Notes: a model not told the origin generated them from the sequence alone. A stretch of 64,000 nt of DNA from Vibrio taketomensis (GCF_009938165.1 NZ_AP019650.1:186001-250000); one strand, 5' to 3'. Counted from the first letter of the stretch, positions 1 through 9,392 are shown. Numbers and translations are program-made.

Positions 1-690
1 GAACACCAAGATATCACGCAAAAATTCTACCTATGTGATCACCTAGACCACAAAGAAGCGATCTTAGAGCGCGTATTACAAGAATCTGAGTACCGCCAAG
101 TGATCATCTTTACGGCAACGCGTGATGACACAGAGCGCCTAACCGCAAAGTTAAATGAGAAGAAACTCAAAGCGATTGCACTAAGTGGTAACTTGAATCA
201 AAACCAACGTAATACCATCATGAGCCAGTTTGAGCGTGCGGTATTTAAGATTCTCGTGACGACTGACGTGGCATCTCGTGGTCTTGATATTGCGAACGTT
301 ACCCACGTAATTAACTTCGATATGCCAAAGCATACCGAAGAGTATGTACACCGTGTCGGTCGTACTGGCCGTGCTGGTAACAAAGGTGATGCGGTTTCGC
401 TAGTTGGCCCTAAAGACTGGGATAGCTTCAAGCGTGTCGAAGCGTATCTGCACCAAGATCTTGCGTTCTCAACCCTTGAAGGGTTGGAAGGTAAGTTCAA
501 AGGTTTGAAACCTAAGACGCCTGTATCACGTAACGGTAAAGTCGATTACCGTAACAAGAACAAACAACAAGCGAAGAAAACACCGAAGAAACCAGTCAAA
601 CGTGATAAAGGTTTCTACCAGAACGTGGCGGTGGGTGACTCGGTATTTATTCCGAAGAAGAAAGTTGCACCAAAAGCTGACGACGAGTAA
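1..690 (+). CDS. DEAD-box ATP-dependent RNA helicase, C-terminal part (5' end outside window)
   Basis: The reading frame is open from the first base, so the gene starts upstream of the window. The 229 visible residues are the second RecA-like domain of a DEAD-box RNA helicase. Motif IV lies around VIIFTAT, motif V around TTDVASRGLDI, and motif VI is HRVGRTGRAG. These motifs contact RNA and ATP and couple hydrolysis to strand separation. A basic tail rich in Lys and Asn (about the last 70 residues) follows and probably binds RNA. The family acts in ribosome assembly or mRNA turnover; the exact paralogue cannot be named from this half. It differs from the DeaD protein encoded further on, which has an RGG-type tail. 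Confidence 0.93.
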   Translation, partial: EHQDITQKFYLCDHLDHKEAILERVLQESEYRQVIIFTATRDDTERLTAKLNEKKLKAIALSGNLNQNQRNTIMSQFERAVFKILVTTDVASRGLDIANVTHVINFDMPKHTEEYVHRVGRTGRAGNKGDAVSLVGPKDWDSFKRVEAYLHQDLAFSTLEGLEGKFKGLKPKTPVSRNGKVDYRNKNKQQAKKTPKKPVKRDKGFYQNVAVGDSVFIPKKKVAPKADDE

Positions 691-710
691 TCAATACTGT
701 TTGTTTTCAA

Positions 711-733
711 AGGCCACCATGTGTGGCCTTTTT
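711..733 (+). terminator. Rho-independent terminator of the helicase gene
   Basis: A 7-bp perfect stem (AGGCCAC/GTGGCCT) with a short loop is followed by five T residues, 20 bases after the helicase stop codon. Confidence 0.85.
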
Positions 734-755
734 AGTCTCCAGAGTTTTTTGAAAT

Positions 756-780
756 AAAAAAAGGTACCCGAAGGTACCTT
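756..780 (-). terminator. Rho-independent terminator of the enolase/BCCT/FAD operon
   Basis: Read on the minus strand this is an AAGGTACC/GGTACCTT stem closed by a stable TTCG tetraloop and followed by a T7 tract. It lies just past the stop of the enolase-superfamily gene and ends the leftward operon. Confidence 0.88.
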
Positions 781-813
781 TGACTTACGACTTATTTCCG
801 AACTACTTCGAAA

Positions 814-1962
814 CTATTGACTGATTTTAGTGAGGTATTCGTAGTTCAATTCAATACCTAAACCAGGCGCATTACTGACTGCGATTGAGCCATCGATGAT
901 TGGCGGCTCGTTGAGCGTTAAGTTATGAGTCAGTTCACCTTGCCAGAAATCTTGGTGTAGGTACTCAATGTAATGCTCGGTCTTCATTGCCGCACCAAAG
1001 TGACGAGCGGCAGCAGAGGTGATGCCAGTTTTCCAGTTGTGAGGCATCAAAATCGCATTGTGGTACTCACAAAGCTCTTCGATACGCAGTAATTCAGTGA
1101 TGCCACCACAGCGGTTGTAGTCAGACTGAACAACAGAAATACCAGCATTGTTCAACCAGTCTTGCGCTTCAAAGCGTGTGGTTGACATTTCTGCACCACA
1201 AAGACGAGTCGATAGGCACTCCGAAAGCTTTTTGTGACCAATTAAGTCATCGTGCTGTAGTGCTGCTTCAACAAAGTACAGGTCAATATCTTTTAGTTGT
1301 TCAAATGTCCAACGTGCCGCTTGCCAATCGTGCCAACGGTATAAACAGTCAACCATCATATCGATATCGTAACCAAGAATATTGCGCAGTTCTCTTAGAT
1401 ACCAAACGATCTCACGATCGGTTGCTGGGCAGCTTGGCATGATGCACACTTTCACCGCTTTGGCACCGACTGCTTTGGCTTTGTCAAACAAACCGGCATA
1501 CGCATCAATAATGTCTTGCAGCGATGCAGCTGCTGGAACACTTGGGTATAGCGTGAAGTATGGTGTAATTTTATCGCGATTTTGACCGCCCATTAATTGA
1601 TAAGCCGGAACACCAAGTTGTTTGCCAGCAAGGTCATAAAGCGCCATATCAATGCCAGAGATGACAAACATACCCAAGCCACGCATACCAACCCAGCGAG
1701 TGGTGTCGTACATGCTTTCCCAAATTGAGCGGAACGCCATTGGTTCACGACCAATCACAGATTCCTTGATATTTTTTAGCCATTTATGCTCAGTTTCTGC
1801 TTCAGAAAATGCTTTGATGACTTCAGGTGTGCCGTCGGCTTCACCAATACCGTACACGCCATTTTCGTCGGTGATTTTTACGATAATGGTATTTTCACTC
1901 CAGTTGGTTGCTTCAACGTTTACTGGAATAAATTCAACCGATGTAATTTTTGCTACAGACAT
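814..1962 (-). CDS. Enolase-superfamily enzyme, mandelate racemase subgroup
   Basis: A 382-residue member of the mandelate racemase/muconate lactonizing family. Enzymes of this fold abstract a proton alpha to a carboxylate and then racemise, epimerise or dehydrate. Visible residues fit the mandelate racemase subgroup: K171 in a K-x-C arrangement on the second barrel strand, metal ligands D205, E232 and E258, and the D281/H308 dyad (SDYN and MPHNW). The usual second Lys of the KxK motif is Cys, so the substrate specificity is probably not that of textbook members. It is the last gene of an operon with a BCCT transporter and an FAD oxidoreductase (2-base gap upstream), which suggests a small betaine-like or other carboxylate substrate. 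The substrate is not identifiable here. Confidence 0.85.
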   Translation of the reverse strand: MSVAKITSVEFIPVNVEATNWSENTIIVKITDENGVYGIGEADGTPEVIKAFSEAETEHKWLKNIKESVIGREPMAFRSIWESMYDTTRWVGMRGLGMFVISGIDMALYDLAGKQLGVPAYQLMGGQNRDKITPYFTLYPSVPAAASLQDIIDAYAGLFDKAKAVGAKAVKVCIMPSCPATDREIVWYLRELRNILGYDIDMMVDCLYRWHDWQAARWTFEQLKDIDLYFVEAALQHDDLIGHKKLSECLSTRLCGAEMSTTRFEAQDWLNNAGISVVQSDYNRCGGITELLRIEELCEYHNAILMPHNWKTGITSAAARHFGAAMKTEHYIEYLHQDFWQGELTHNLTLNEPPIIDGSIAVSNAPGLGIELNYEYLTKISQ

Positions 1963-1964
1963 CG

Positions 1965-3566
1965 TTATACCTCAACTTGATGTAGTGCAGTTGCTGATTG
2001 TTCAGCAGATTGGTTTGTTTCTTTTGTTGCTGGAGCGGCAACCGTGGTAGTAAAAAGTTCAGGATGGTCACGACGAATCCACTTCATTAGACATACGCCT
2101 AGGATGAAGTAAAGGACGATCATTGGCAGGCCAACCACAACACACATAGATTTAATCGTGTCGATACTACCACCCATGAAGAACGCTGCCATTGACACTG
2201 CACCGATACCAATTGCCCAAATCATACGTACAGAGACATCAGGATCCGCGTCGTGATCGAGCTCTTTGGTTGTCATCATCGACACCGCCATTGCTGCTGA
2301 AGTCATCGTTGTTGACATCAGGAAGAATTCAACCACTAGGAAGATAACGAGAATGATCGCACCAAACGGTAGTGACTTAATGGTTTGGATGATGGCGCTA
2401 GATACACCTGACTCTGACATCCATTGTAGAACTGGAAGCGTACCAGAGATCTCGTTGTACACTGAGTAACTACCGAAGATCGCAATAAAGAATGCACAAC
2501 CAGCAGAACCAAAGGTAATCGTCGTTAGCACTAGTTGCTTGATTGTACGACCTTTAGAAATACGCGCTAAGAACACACCCATCATCACTAGGTAAGCAAA
2601 GTACCAAGCCCAGTAGTACATAGTCCAAGCTTGTGGGAAGCCCGATTTTTGGACTGGGTCAGTCCAGAAGCTCATACGAATGTAGTTGTTGAACATTACG
2701 CCTACGCTGTCAAAGAAGTAAGCGAAGATGAATGCGGTAGGACCTGAAACTAGGATTACAATACCCAGAGCGAATGCTGCGTAAACACACGCATTAGCCA
2801 GTTTAGATACCCCTTTCTTCATGCCCGCAAACATCACAAGCGCGTAGAAAGCGATGAATAGTACGATGATGCCAACTTGCATGGTCAGACCGTTTTTGAT
2901 GCCAGTTAGGTTTTCAACACCTGAACCGATCAAATCAACAGCAAGACCCATTGACGTTGAGAATGCACCTAGCGTACCGAAAATCGCCACGATATCGATA
3001 ATGTAGCCAACGATACCATTAGCATGCTTCTCACCAATTACCGTTTTTACTAGTTGACTAAGGCGAAGGTTACGGTGCTTCATCTTATGTAGGTAGTAAG
3101 CAAACGGAACTGCTGGCATACAGAAGATCGCCCAGCCAGTTGGACCCCAGTGGAATAGCGTAAAAGTGATTAGCCATTGAGCAGCTTCAGGTGTGCCTTT
3201 TTCTGCAAACATCGGTGGACTTTGCATGTAGTACATTGGCTCACCAACTGCCCAGAAGATCAGTGCCGCACCCACGCCCGCAGAAAAGATCATAAACGCG
3301 TAGCTTGCGTAGCTAAATTCAGGTGCATCTGATTCTGTGCCTAGCTTGATATTACCAAAACGGCTTAGAGCTAGGTAAAGTAGGAACATTAGGCATGAGA
3401 AACCAGCAAGCTGGATAAACCAACCGATGTCATTGGTTACCCATCTCATACCGGCATTTGCAGCTGCGCCAGATTGTTCAGGGAAGAGTACAGCGAGCCC
3501 GAGTGCCAAAAATGTAAAACTAATGGCGGGCCAGAACAGTTTGTGGTCTAGGTTATTGAATTTCAT
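1965..3566 (-). CDS. BCCT-family transporter, CaiT-like
   Basis: A 533-residue inner-membrane protein with about 12 hydrophobic segments, of the betaine/choline/carnitine transporter family. The family tryptophan motif is present (W314, W319, W321 followed by Y322 and Y325, then ARISKGRT). The first-helix glycine motif reads FSAGVGA and is followed by EPMYY. Both segments resemble CaiT more than BetP. By hand alignment M329 falls at the CaiT methionine that substitutes for a sodium ion, so uptake may be sodium-independent exchange; this is inference. The long hydrophilic tails of osmo-sensing BetP are absent, which fits a nutrient transporter. It is the middle gene of the operon, 16 bases after the FAD oxidoreductase gene. 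Confidence 0.9.
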   Translation of the reverse strand: MKFNNLDHKLFWPAISFTFLALGLAVLFPEQSGAAANAGMRWVTNDIGWFIQLAGFSCLMFLLYLALSRFGNIKLGTESDAPEFSYASYAFMIFSAGVGAALIFWAVGEPMYYMQSPPMFAEKGTPEAAQWLITFTLFHWGPTGWAIFCMPAVPFAYYLHKMKHRNLRLSQLVKTVIGEKHANGIVGYIIDIVAIFGTLGAFSTSMGLAVDLIGSGVENLTGIKNGLTMQVGIIVLFIAFYALVMFAGMKKGVSKLANACVYAAFALGIVILVSGPTAFIFAYFFDSVGVMFNNYIRMSFWTDPVQKSGFPQAWTMYYWAWYFAYLVMMGVFLARISKGRTIKQLVLTTITFGSAGCAFFIAIFGSYSVYNEISGTLPVLQWMSESGVSSAIIQTIKSLPFGAIILVIFLVVEFFLMSTTMTSAAMAVSMMTTKELDHDADPDVSVRMIWAIGIGAVSMAAFFMGGSIDTIKSMCVVVGLPMIVLYFILGVCLMKWIRRDHPELFTTTVAAPATKETNQSAEQSATALHQVEV

Positions 3567-3582
3567 TGCAATTCCTTGCTAA

Positions 3583-4938
3583 TTATAATTTGCTGCCATT
3601 CTCGATCATGGTGGTGCGAATCGTCGCCACATTGAGATCGCGGATAGCGGTATTGGTATCAATGGCTTGTACAGCAGCAACACCAGCTGCGTGGCCTAAT
3701 TCAAAACACTGAGCCGTTACGCGAGCAGAAGCGAGTGCTTCGTGTTCTGCACTTAAACAGCGGCCTGCCACGATGATGTTTTCACCGATTACAGGTACTA
3801 GCGTGTGGAATGGGATATCGTAGTAATCATTTAGCAGCCAATGCAGTTTAGGTTTGTCACCTGAGTGCAGTTCAATTGGCCAAGGCGTGCGGCAGATACC
3901 GTCTTCACGCTTACGGCAGTTCACCACGTCTTCGTTAGTTAGCGTTTCAACGCCGACGATAGAGCGAGTTTGGCGAATGCCGACTTCAACGCCAGTGTCG
4001 ACAACAAATGCATCTTCACAACCGGGAACGAACTGGTTTAGGAAGCGTGCATATTCACGAACTTGACGACGACCAAACACTTCCGCTTCGGTAAAGTCTA
4101 CCGGGTCGATAACGTTTAGCATGCGGCCATCTTGACCTGCTAGACGAGTGGCATTAACCATGAGCTCGTTTGCGCGAGTGGTCGGGAAGATCCAAATCTT
4201 ATGGCGTGGTAATTCGTACTCGCCGCTTGCGTTTGCCGCTAGGATGTTTTCTGTCACTTTTGGTGGACAAATAGTGTCTTCACCGTAGTACTCAAGGTAT
4301 TTGTCCATGTCTACGCCGCCAAAGCGGAAGAACATGGTTGGGTTTTGAATGCGGCCATTATCGCCAAAGTAGTAATCCATGCCAGCACGAGCAACCACTG
4401 CGGCATCACCAGAGGCATCGATGATCATCTTACTTAGAATCACACTTTGACCTGCGTTTGATTCAACGATCACACCTTTGAATGCATCACCATCCATGAT
4501 CACACCAGTCACGGCCGTGTGGAATAGGGTAGTGACATTAGCTTGTTCTAGGAAATCATCCGCAACTTCACGCCAAACCAGTGGATCGTGCGTTACAGTG
4601 AATGTTTTGCCGTAACGTTGTGGCTCAGTGACACCTGCTTTGTTTTCTAGTGCTTGACGAAAACGCTCGGTAAAACCGAATACCACTTGTTCAGGTTGTG
4701 CGTCGGCGTCATCAGTTGCCATGTACATACCGCAGATTGTGCCAGAGAGACCGGCAACGGCAGCACCGCCGCAAAAGCCGTACTTTTCAATTAGCCAAGT
4801 GTTTTTACCAAGGCGCCCAGCGCTTTCAGCTGCGGCAACACCAGCAGGACCACCACCGATAACCAACACCTCTACCTCAGCCAATACTGGCAGATTTGGT
4901 GTGCTTTCATAACGACGGATAATGTTCCAAGAATTCAT
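3583..4938 (-). CDS. FAD-dependent oxidoreductase (PF12831-like)
   Basis: A 451-residue flavoprotein. The N-terminal dinucleotide-binding motif GGGPAG begins near residue 28 and is followed by a Glu at the end of the second strand (LIEKYG), typical of FAD ribose binding. A CGG motif and a late FAD motif around IIVAGRCLSAEHEALASAR near the C-terminus match the FAD-dependent oxidoreductase family PF12831. There is no signal peptide, so it should be cytoplasmic. It is the first gene of the operon with the BCCT transporter and the enolase-superfamily enzyme, and is divergent from a GntR regulator. It probably oxidises the imported compound or a product of it; the substrate is unknown. Confidence 0.85.
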   Translation of the reverse strand: MNSWNIIRRYESTPNLPVLAEVEVLVIGGGPAGVAAAESAGRLGKNTWLIEKYGFCGGAAVAGLSGTICGMYMATDDADAQPEQVVFGFTERFRQALENKAGVTEPQRYGKTFTVTHDPLVWREVADDFLEQANVTTLFHTAVTGVIMDGDAFKGVIVESNAGQSVILSKMIIDASGDAAVVARAGMDYYFGDNGRIQNPTMFFRFGGVDMDKYLEYYGEDTICPPKVTENILAANASGEYELPRHKIWIFPTTRANELMVNATRLAGQDGRMLNVIDPVDFTEAEVFGRRQVREYARFLNQFVPGCEDAFVVDTGVEVGIRQTRSIVGVETLTNEDVVNCRKREDGICRTPWPIELHSGDKPKLHWLLNDYYDIPFHTLVPVIGENIIVAGRCLSAEHEALASARVTAQCFELGHAAGVAAVQAIDTNTAIRDLNVATIRTTMIENGSKL

Positions 4939-4970
4939 TGATACCTCACTAATAGATAACTGATGTTCAT

Positions 4971-4982
4971 CTGATATATCAG
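4971..4982. promoter_or_regulatory. Candidate GntR operator in the divergent promoter
   Basis: A perfect 12-bp palindrome, CTGATATATCAG, lies in the 147-bp space between the FAD oxidoreductase gene and the gntR-type gene. Its position and symmetry suit a dimeric GntR/FCD repressor acting on both promoters. Binding is inferred. Confidence 0.5.
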
Positions 4983-5085
4983 TTGTGTGGATTTAATATA
5001 TTCTTAAATTCTTTTCTGGTACAATCGGATACGTTCTTAACGTGATATTGCTCACTAAAAGATTTTATAAAGGAATAGGACAGAT

Positions 5086-5739
5086 ATGAGCGCTAATGCA
5101 GTCAATAAGACTGAGGTTGCATACAGCAAACTCGAAAAAATGATCATCTTCCGTGAACTAGAGCCAGGGAGTATGGTGAGTGAGAAACAACTGGCTGAAG
5201 AGTTGGATCTCGGACGTACGCCAGTGCGTGAGGCGCTACAAAGATTGGCTTATGAATGCATGGTTGAAATTCATCCCCGTCGTGGCATTCAAATCCCACC
5301 AATATCTGTTGAAAGTCAGTTAAAAATTCTAGAAGTCCGCCGCGATATTGAAGCACTTTGCGTTAATTATGCCGCATCTCGCGCGAGCGTCACTGAGAAG
5401 CAACAGATGTTGCAGTTGGCGGATCAGTTAGAGCAGTGTGCTGCGAACAAAGATGATTTGCTTTATGCCTCGTTGCTAAAAGATATTCATATGGTTTTGG
5501 TTAAAGCGGCATGTAACGAATATTTGCAGTTAGCGATGGCACCTCTGCAGGGGCTGTCACGTCGTTTTTGGTTTGCTTATAAAAATGAAGCGTCAGATTT
5601 GGTAGAAGCATCCTCATTGCATGCTTCAGTGTTGAGAGCGGTTAGTCATACGGATGCTGAAGAAGCCGTAGCGGCCTCCCACCGATTAAATGATTATTTG
5701 ACCGATGTCGCTTACCGTTCGATTCAACCGCGCAAATAA
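5086..5739 (+). CDS. GntR-family regulator, FadR/FCD subfamily
   Basis: A 217-residue transcription factor. Residues about 8-75 form the winged helix-turn-helix (SEKQLAEELDLGRTPVREAL is the recognition region). The rest is an all-helical FCD ligand-binding domain with conserved Arg and His positions (EVRRDIE, DIHMVLV, LHASVL) that usually bind a metal and a small carboxylate. It is transcribed away from the FAD/BCCT/enolase operon and most likely represses that operon until a pathway intermediate binds. An AGGAATAGGACAG purine-rich stretch supports the ATG start. Confidence 0.88.
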   Translation: MSANAVNKTEVAYSKLEKMIIFRELEPGSMVSEKQLAEELDLGRTPVREALQRLAYECMVEIHPRRGIQIPPISVESQLKILEVRRDIEALCVNYAASRASVTEKQQMLQLADQLEQCAANKDDLLYASLLKDIHMVLVKAACNEYLQLAMAPLQGLSRRFWFAYKNEASDLVEASSLHASVLRAVSHTDAEEAVAASHRLNDYLTDVAYRSIQPRK

Positions 5740-5766
5740 TGGCTGATTAGATTGTGATTTAGATAT

Positions 5767-5795
5767 AAAATGGCTACCAATTGGTAGCCATTTTC
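5767..5795. terminator. Bidirectional terminator between gntR-type and yjiH-type genes
   Basis: A perfect 9-bp stem, ATGGCTACC/GGTAGCCAT, with an AATT loop is flanked by A residues on one side and T residues on the other. It can therefore serve both convergent genes. Confidence 0.85.
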
Positions 5796-5811
5796 GTGTT
5801 TGATTCCGCGA

Positions 5812-7182
5812 TTAGAAAATCAGATGAGCGACGCCGGCAATGACTGGCAACGTAATCAGTGTACGCAGAATGAAAATCGCAAACAGTTCAAAGATGTTAA
5901 CTGGGATTCGGCTACCTAGTAACAGAGCACCGACTTCAGACATATAGATAAGCTGCGTTACTGACATTGCAGCAATCACAAAACGTGTCATATCACTTTC
6001 AATTGACGTAGCCAGAATTGATGGAATGAACATATCTGCAAAACCAATAACAATAGTTTTCGATGCCGCTGCAGCTTCAGGCACACCCAAAAGTTCAAGG
6101 TAAGGAACAAATGGTTTACCTAGGAAAGTGAAAACCGAGGTGTATTCTGCGATAACCAGTGCGATGGTACCTAGACCCATAACGACAGGCAGTACGCCGA
6201 ACACCATATCAACTGCGTTATGCACGCCTTCTTGAAGAATGGTTTTCATTGATTTAACGCGACCTGCTTTTTCTAGTGCGAGTTCCATGCCCCACGTAAA
6301 GCTAGAGTGACCCGCAGGTACTGCGTCAGCATCTTCTGCTGGCTTTGTACCATCGATGAATTGATCGCGCTTGTAGCTTAGTGGTGGTAGGCGAGGGATG
6401 ATGATTGCCGCCACAAAACCTGCCAAACACACTGCGCCGTAAAAAGGTAAGAACATGTGTTCTAGGTTCACTTGTGCAATAACCACAAGGCTAAAGGTAA
6501 TCGACACTGCAGAGAAAGTGGTACCAACAACCGCCGCTTCACGCTCGGTGTAGAATTTATTCTCGTATTGCTTACTAGTAAGCAGAATACCGACACTGCC
6601 ATCACCTAGCCAAGAAGCCATACAGTCAATAGCACTACGACCTGGTAGATTGAAAACAGGACGCATCACTTTGGCAAGAAGCGCACCACAAAGCTCCAGC
6701 AAACCAAAGTTAAGTAGCAGTGGTAGCAGTAGACCCGCAAAGATAAACACAGAAAATAGCGTTGGTAATAGACCTTCGAGAACCATACCGCCGGTGTTGC
6801 TCTCCCAAATCGCTTTAGGGCCAATTTGGAAGTAAGTCATGATGATCGCAATACCACCGATAACTCGCACCGCTAACCAAAGTGGTGAAGGGTTAAACAA
6901 CCCATTCAAAAAATGGCTGTTAGCAATGAAGCTTGGATTCTTGATGCGACATAGCAATGATGCCGTCGCCATAAACGCAACAATGGTCGTCACGATCGCA
7001 ACTAAAGAATCCCCAAACAATGCTTGGATTGATTTCGCAAGAATTGCGACAGGAATGGTAATGTCACCGTTGTAGCTAACGGGTGCCATAAATAGAAATA
7101 CACCAATCAACGATGGAATTAGAAACATCCAAAAGTGTGATTTTGGTCTGTCGTGCCCGGTTGTTTGAGTCTTGTTGGTCAT
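5812..7182 (-). CDS. YjiH-family nucleoside-recognition (Gate) membrane protein
   Basis: About 456 residues with 10 or so hydrophobic segments and the YjiH/nucleoside recognition GATE domain layout. The frame is open to a GTG at 7254, but there is no ribosome site there. The ATG at 7182 (MTNKTQ) has TGAGAAC six bases upstream and is the better start. Members are inner-membrane proteins of unclear substrate, and some are predicted transporters. Conserved features seen include the segment WLGDGSVGILL and two similar hydrophobic halves. A 240-bp upstream region precedes it and no partner gene is evident. Confidence 0.82.
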   Translation of the reverse strand: MTNKTQTTGHDRPKSHFWMFLIPSLIGVFLFMAPVSYNGDITIPVAILAKSIQALFGDSLVAIVTTIVAFMATASLLCRIKNPSFIANSHFLNGLFNPSPLWLAVRVIGGIAIIMTYFQIGPKAIWESNTGGMVLEGLLPTLFSVFIFAGLLLPLLLNFGLLELCGALLAKVMRPVFNLPGRSAIDCMASWLGDGSVGILLTSKQYENKFYTEREAAVVGTTFSAVSITFSLVVIAQVNLEHMFLPFYGAVCLAGFVAAIIIPRLPPLSYKRDQFIDGTKPAEDADAVPAGHSSFTWGMELALEKAGRVKSMKTILQEGVHNAVDMVFGVLPVVMGLGTIALVIAEYTSVFTFLGKPFVPYLELLGVPEAAAASKTIVIGFADMFIPSILATSIESDMTRFVIAAMSVTQLIYMSEVGALLLGSRIPVNIFELFAIFILRTLITLPVIAGVAHLIF

Positions 7183-7454
7183 TGCGGTTCTCATGTTACA
7201 ACTAGTCAATAGTATCCGAGCGATAGGTATCAATAACTCGGAATAGTTATTCACTAAACATCCGTATTTAGTCAGTTTAGCGAAGACTACTGTTTTTTTG
7301 CTATCTACGCAATACTATTCATTAAATATCGCTATTTATTCACTACAAACCTTTGCTTGTTGTGCAAATAGTAGCCAGTTGTATTTTTCGGCTATGTGCG
7401 AATAACGGCAGAACGTTCGTCTGCAGTAGTGAAGCAAATTTGTGGGCTTAATAG

Positions 7455-7489
7455 AGAAAAGCCCAACTTGAGCATAGGTCAAATTGGGC
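7455..7489 (-). terminator. Terminator of the yoaK-type gene
   Basis: On the minus strand an 11-bp stem (GCCCAATTTGA/TCAAGTTGGGC, one G-T pair) is followed by TTTTC. It lies directly after the stop codon of the YoaK-family gene. Confidence 0.75.
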
Positions 7490-7494
7490 GGAGA

Positions 7495-8160
7495 TCAGTT
7501 TTTTTGGCGAGTAGCGAAAAGATAAAGCCAATAAATCAAAGCGAGTGACAGGGCAAGCGCGATCGGAGCCATTAGAGCACCAATGGCGTAGTCGCTATAA
7601 AGATTAGCACCTGCTACACCACCGGCTAAAAAGCCAGAGAAGATAAACAGAAATAATTTGGCTTTGCGAAAGTCAAAGTGTTCACCACGCAGGCGTGCGC
7701 CAATCATCAAACCAAGATCGGTAATAATACCGGTCATGTGTGTTGTGCGAACGACAGCGCCACTAAAGGTGGTGATCATGGCATTTTGTAGGCCGCAAGC
7801 GGCAGACGCAAAATATTGACCAGTAGTGATGTTTTGCTCAAGTAATAGATAAGCAAGAAATAGAAAACCCGCCTCTATGCATAGCGCAACACCATAACGA
7901 CGTCCGAGCTTTAGGGCCGTGCTATGAAAGAAGACACCCGCGAGCGCGGCACCAAGCAAAAAGCTGACAACAATCATTAATAGATGGAAGCTAGTACCGT
8001 CTAAAGACTCAATACTGGTACCAAGTAGTGTGACTGTACCTGAGATATGCGAAACCGCTTGGTGTTGAAAACCAAGTAAGCCAATTGCATTTACAATCCC
8101 TGCAAGTAACGCGAGAAGGAAAGATCCATATTCCACCCAACGAGGTAGTCGAGAAATCAC
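7495..8160 (-). CDS. YoaK family (DUF1275) membrane protein
   Basis: A 221-residue protein with about six transmembrane segments. The conserved family features are near the N-terminus (GIVNAIGLLGF, HISGT) and in the centre (ACGLQNAMITTFSGAVVRTTHMTG). DUF1275/YoaK proteins sit in the inner membrane and have no established function. It is a single-gene unit with its own terminator. Confidence 0.85.
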   Translation of the reverse strand: MISRLPRWVEYGSFLLALLAGIVNAIGLLGFQHQAVSHISGTVTLLGTSIESLDGTSFHLLMIVVSFLLGAALAGVFFHSTALKLGRRYGVALCIEAGFLFLAYLLLEQNITTGQYFASAACGLQNAMITTFSGAVVRTTHMTGIITDLGLMIGARLRGEHFDFRKAKLFLFIFSGFLAGGVAGANLYSDYAIGALMAPIALALSLALIYWLYLFATRQKN

Positions 8161-8273
8161 TGTGTTACTCCAAAAGCTAAGGGCAGATTATAGCGCTGCA
8201 TACGCAAGGCTTAAAGGGAGTTAGAGTAAAATACATTATTTTTTCTAGGAATTGCTCAATCTGACAGTCAAAC

Positions 8274-8648
8274 TTAACCCGCTTGTTTGTGCTGCTCGTA
8301 AATGGAAAAACTGGGCTGTGGAAGGTCTTGGTTGGAGAAAATACCGACAGGAATAACACTATACTCGGGACAAATAGACAGGCTGAGCATTACCGTCGTA
8401 CCGCATTGAGGGCAAAACGAGTAGTGAACTTGGTTACCGGTATCGCTGATGCGGGTGAAGTTAGAGATGCTCCCGCTTAATGATACTTGCTCGCGCTTAA
8501 ACCGAGCTTGGACACCAAATACACTACCAGTACGTTTTTGGCAGGCAAAGCAGTGGCAAATTGCAGTGCGGATCGGTTCGCCGCGACAAACGATTTGCAC
8601 TTGCCCACAACTGCATTCGGCGTTGCGAATTTTGCTCTTATGGTTCAT
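8274..8648 (-). CDS. GFA (glutathione-dependent formaldehyde-activating/CENP-V fold) family protein
   Basis: As sequenced, 124 residues with the zinc-binding GFA fold: CSCGQ near the N-terminus, CHCFACQKRTGS, and CPQCGTT. GFA-family proteins bind zinc and were first described as formaldehyde-glutathione adducting enzymes; most are uncharacterised. The start is placed at 8648 because AAGGA lies six bases upstream; the open frame extends further but with no ribosome site. The C-terminus stops at YEQHKQAG, earlier than is usual (homologues continue with Trp-Val). A frame-shifted continuation follows (VKFDCQIEQF), so a base may be missing at about 8277-8283. Confidence 0.82.
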   Translation of the reverse strand: MNHKSKIRNAECSCGQVQIVCRGEPIRTAICHCFACQKRTGSVFGVQARFKREQVSLSGSISNFTRISDTGNQVHYSFCPQCGTTVMLSLSICPEYSVIPVGIFSNQDLPQPSFSIYEQHKQAG

Positions 8649-8762
8649 AGCCCATCCTTGAGGTGCAACAAAGGCGCTGATATGGTGACTTAGACTCAAG
8701 TGATATTAAAATGTCGGTTACTTGAGATTCGCTATTATAAGGATACACATAGTAGGTCAATT

Positions 8763-9392
8763 ATGAAAAAACGTCTGTTACCGATTCCTCTAATTTTGCT
8801 GGTTCCAATTTTACTGCTCGTTTTCGTCGTGGTGGCTGGCGTTTATCGTTTTACTCTCAGTGATGAGGAAATATTAGCGAAATTTCCCAACCAACAAGTT
8901 ACCAGAGACCCTCTCGTAGAGCGATTATTTGCCCTTCAGTCTCCTAACCCATTTACCGTACTCGTTCCGGAGACTAAAGCGTTTGCTTTTATCGATACAC
9001 TTGATCAAGTAAACGGTTGGGCATCAGGCAAGTACGACACCGGAATGGAGCGCGGACAGCTACTCGTGAGCACCAAATGGCTAACTTCAATTAACACACA
9101 TCAGTATATTTCGGTGTTAGCCGTATCAAATCAAGGTAGCGGGGTGTTTTATTATTTGGCTTCTTTTCGATATGACCAACAACGTCAACGTATGATATTG
9201 GTGGATTCAATCTTACTTGGTGATCGCATAGAGGTTGATGAAGTGACTTATGATGCGCCACGGGTGACGGTTCAATGGCGCACTCATGACGAGCAGCAAC
9301 CAATGAGCGATACGCCAGAGGAAAATGTACGTAAAGAATTTGTGTTAGAGTCGAATCTTTTGTTTAAAAGCCTTGAATTAAAGGGTAAATAA
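8763..9392 (+). CDS. Membrane-anchored protein of unknown function
   Basis: A 209-residue protein that I do not recognise. An uncleaved-looking hydrophobic helix spans residues about 5-27 (LLPIPLILLVPILLLVFVV) and is preceded by Lys and Arg, so the remaining 180 residues should face the periplasm. The soluble part has mixed polar composition without cysteines. The start is the ATG at 8763 (MKKRLL); upstream codons in the open frame lack a ribosome site. The gene is divergent from the GFA gene and stands alone. Confidence 0.7.
   Translation: MKKRLLPIPLILLVPILLLVFVVVAGVYRFTLSDEEILAKFPNQQVTRDPLVERLFALQSPNPFTVLVPETKAFAFIDTLDQVNGWASGKYDTGMERGQLLVSTKWLTSINTHQYISVLAVSNQGSGVFYYLASFRYDQQRQRMILVDSILLGDRIEVDEVTYDAPRVTVQWRTHDEQQPMSDTPEENVRKEFVLESNLLFKSLELKGK

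Noticed and set aside
8177..8359. Separate 60-codon gene downstream of the GFA gene
   Set aside because: It overlaps the GFA end in another frame, has no ribosome site, and its middle looks like the lost end of the GFA protein.
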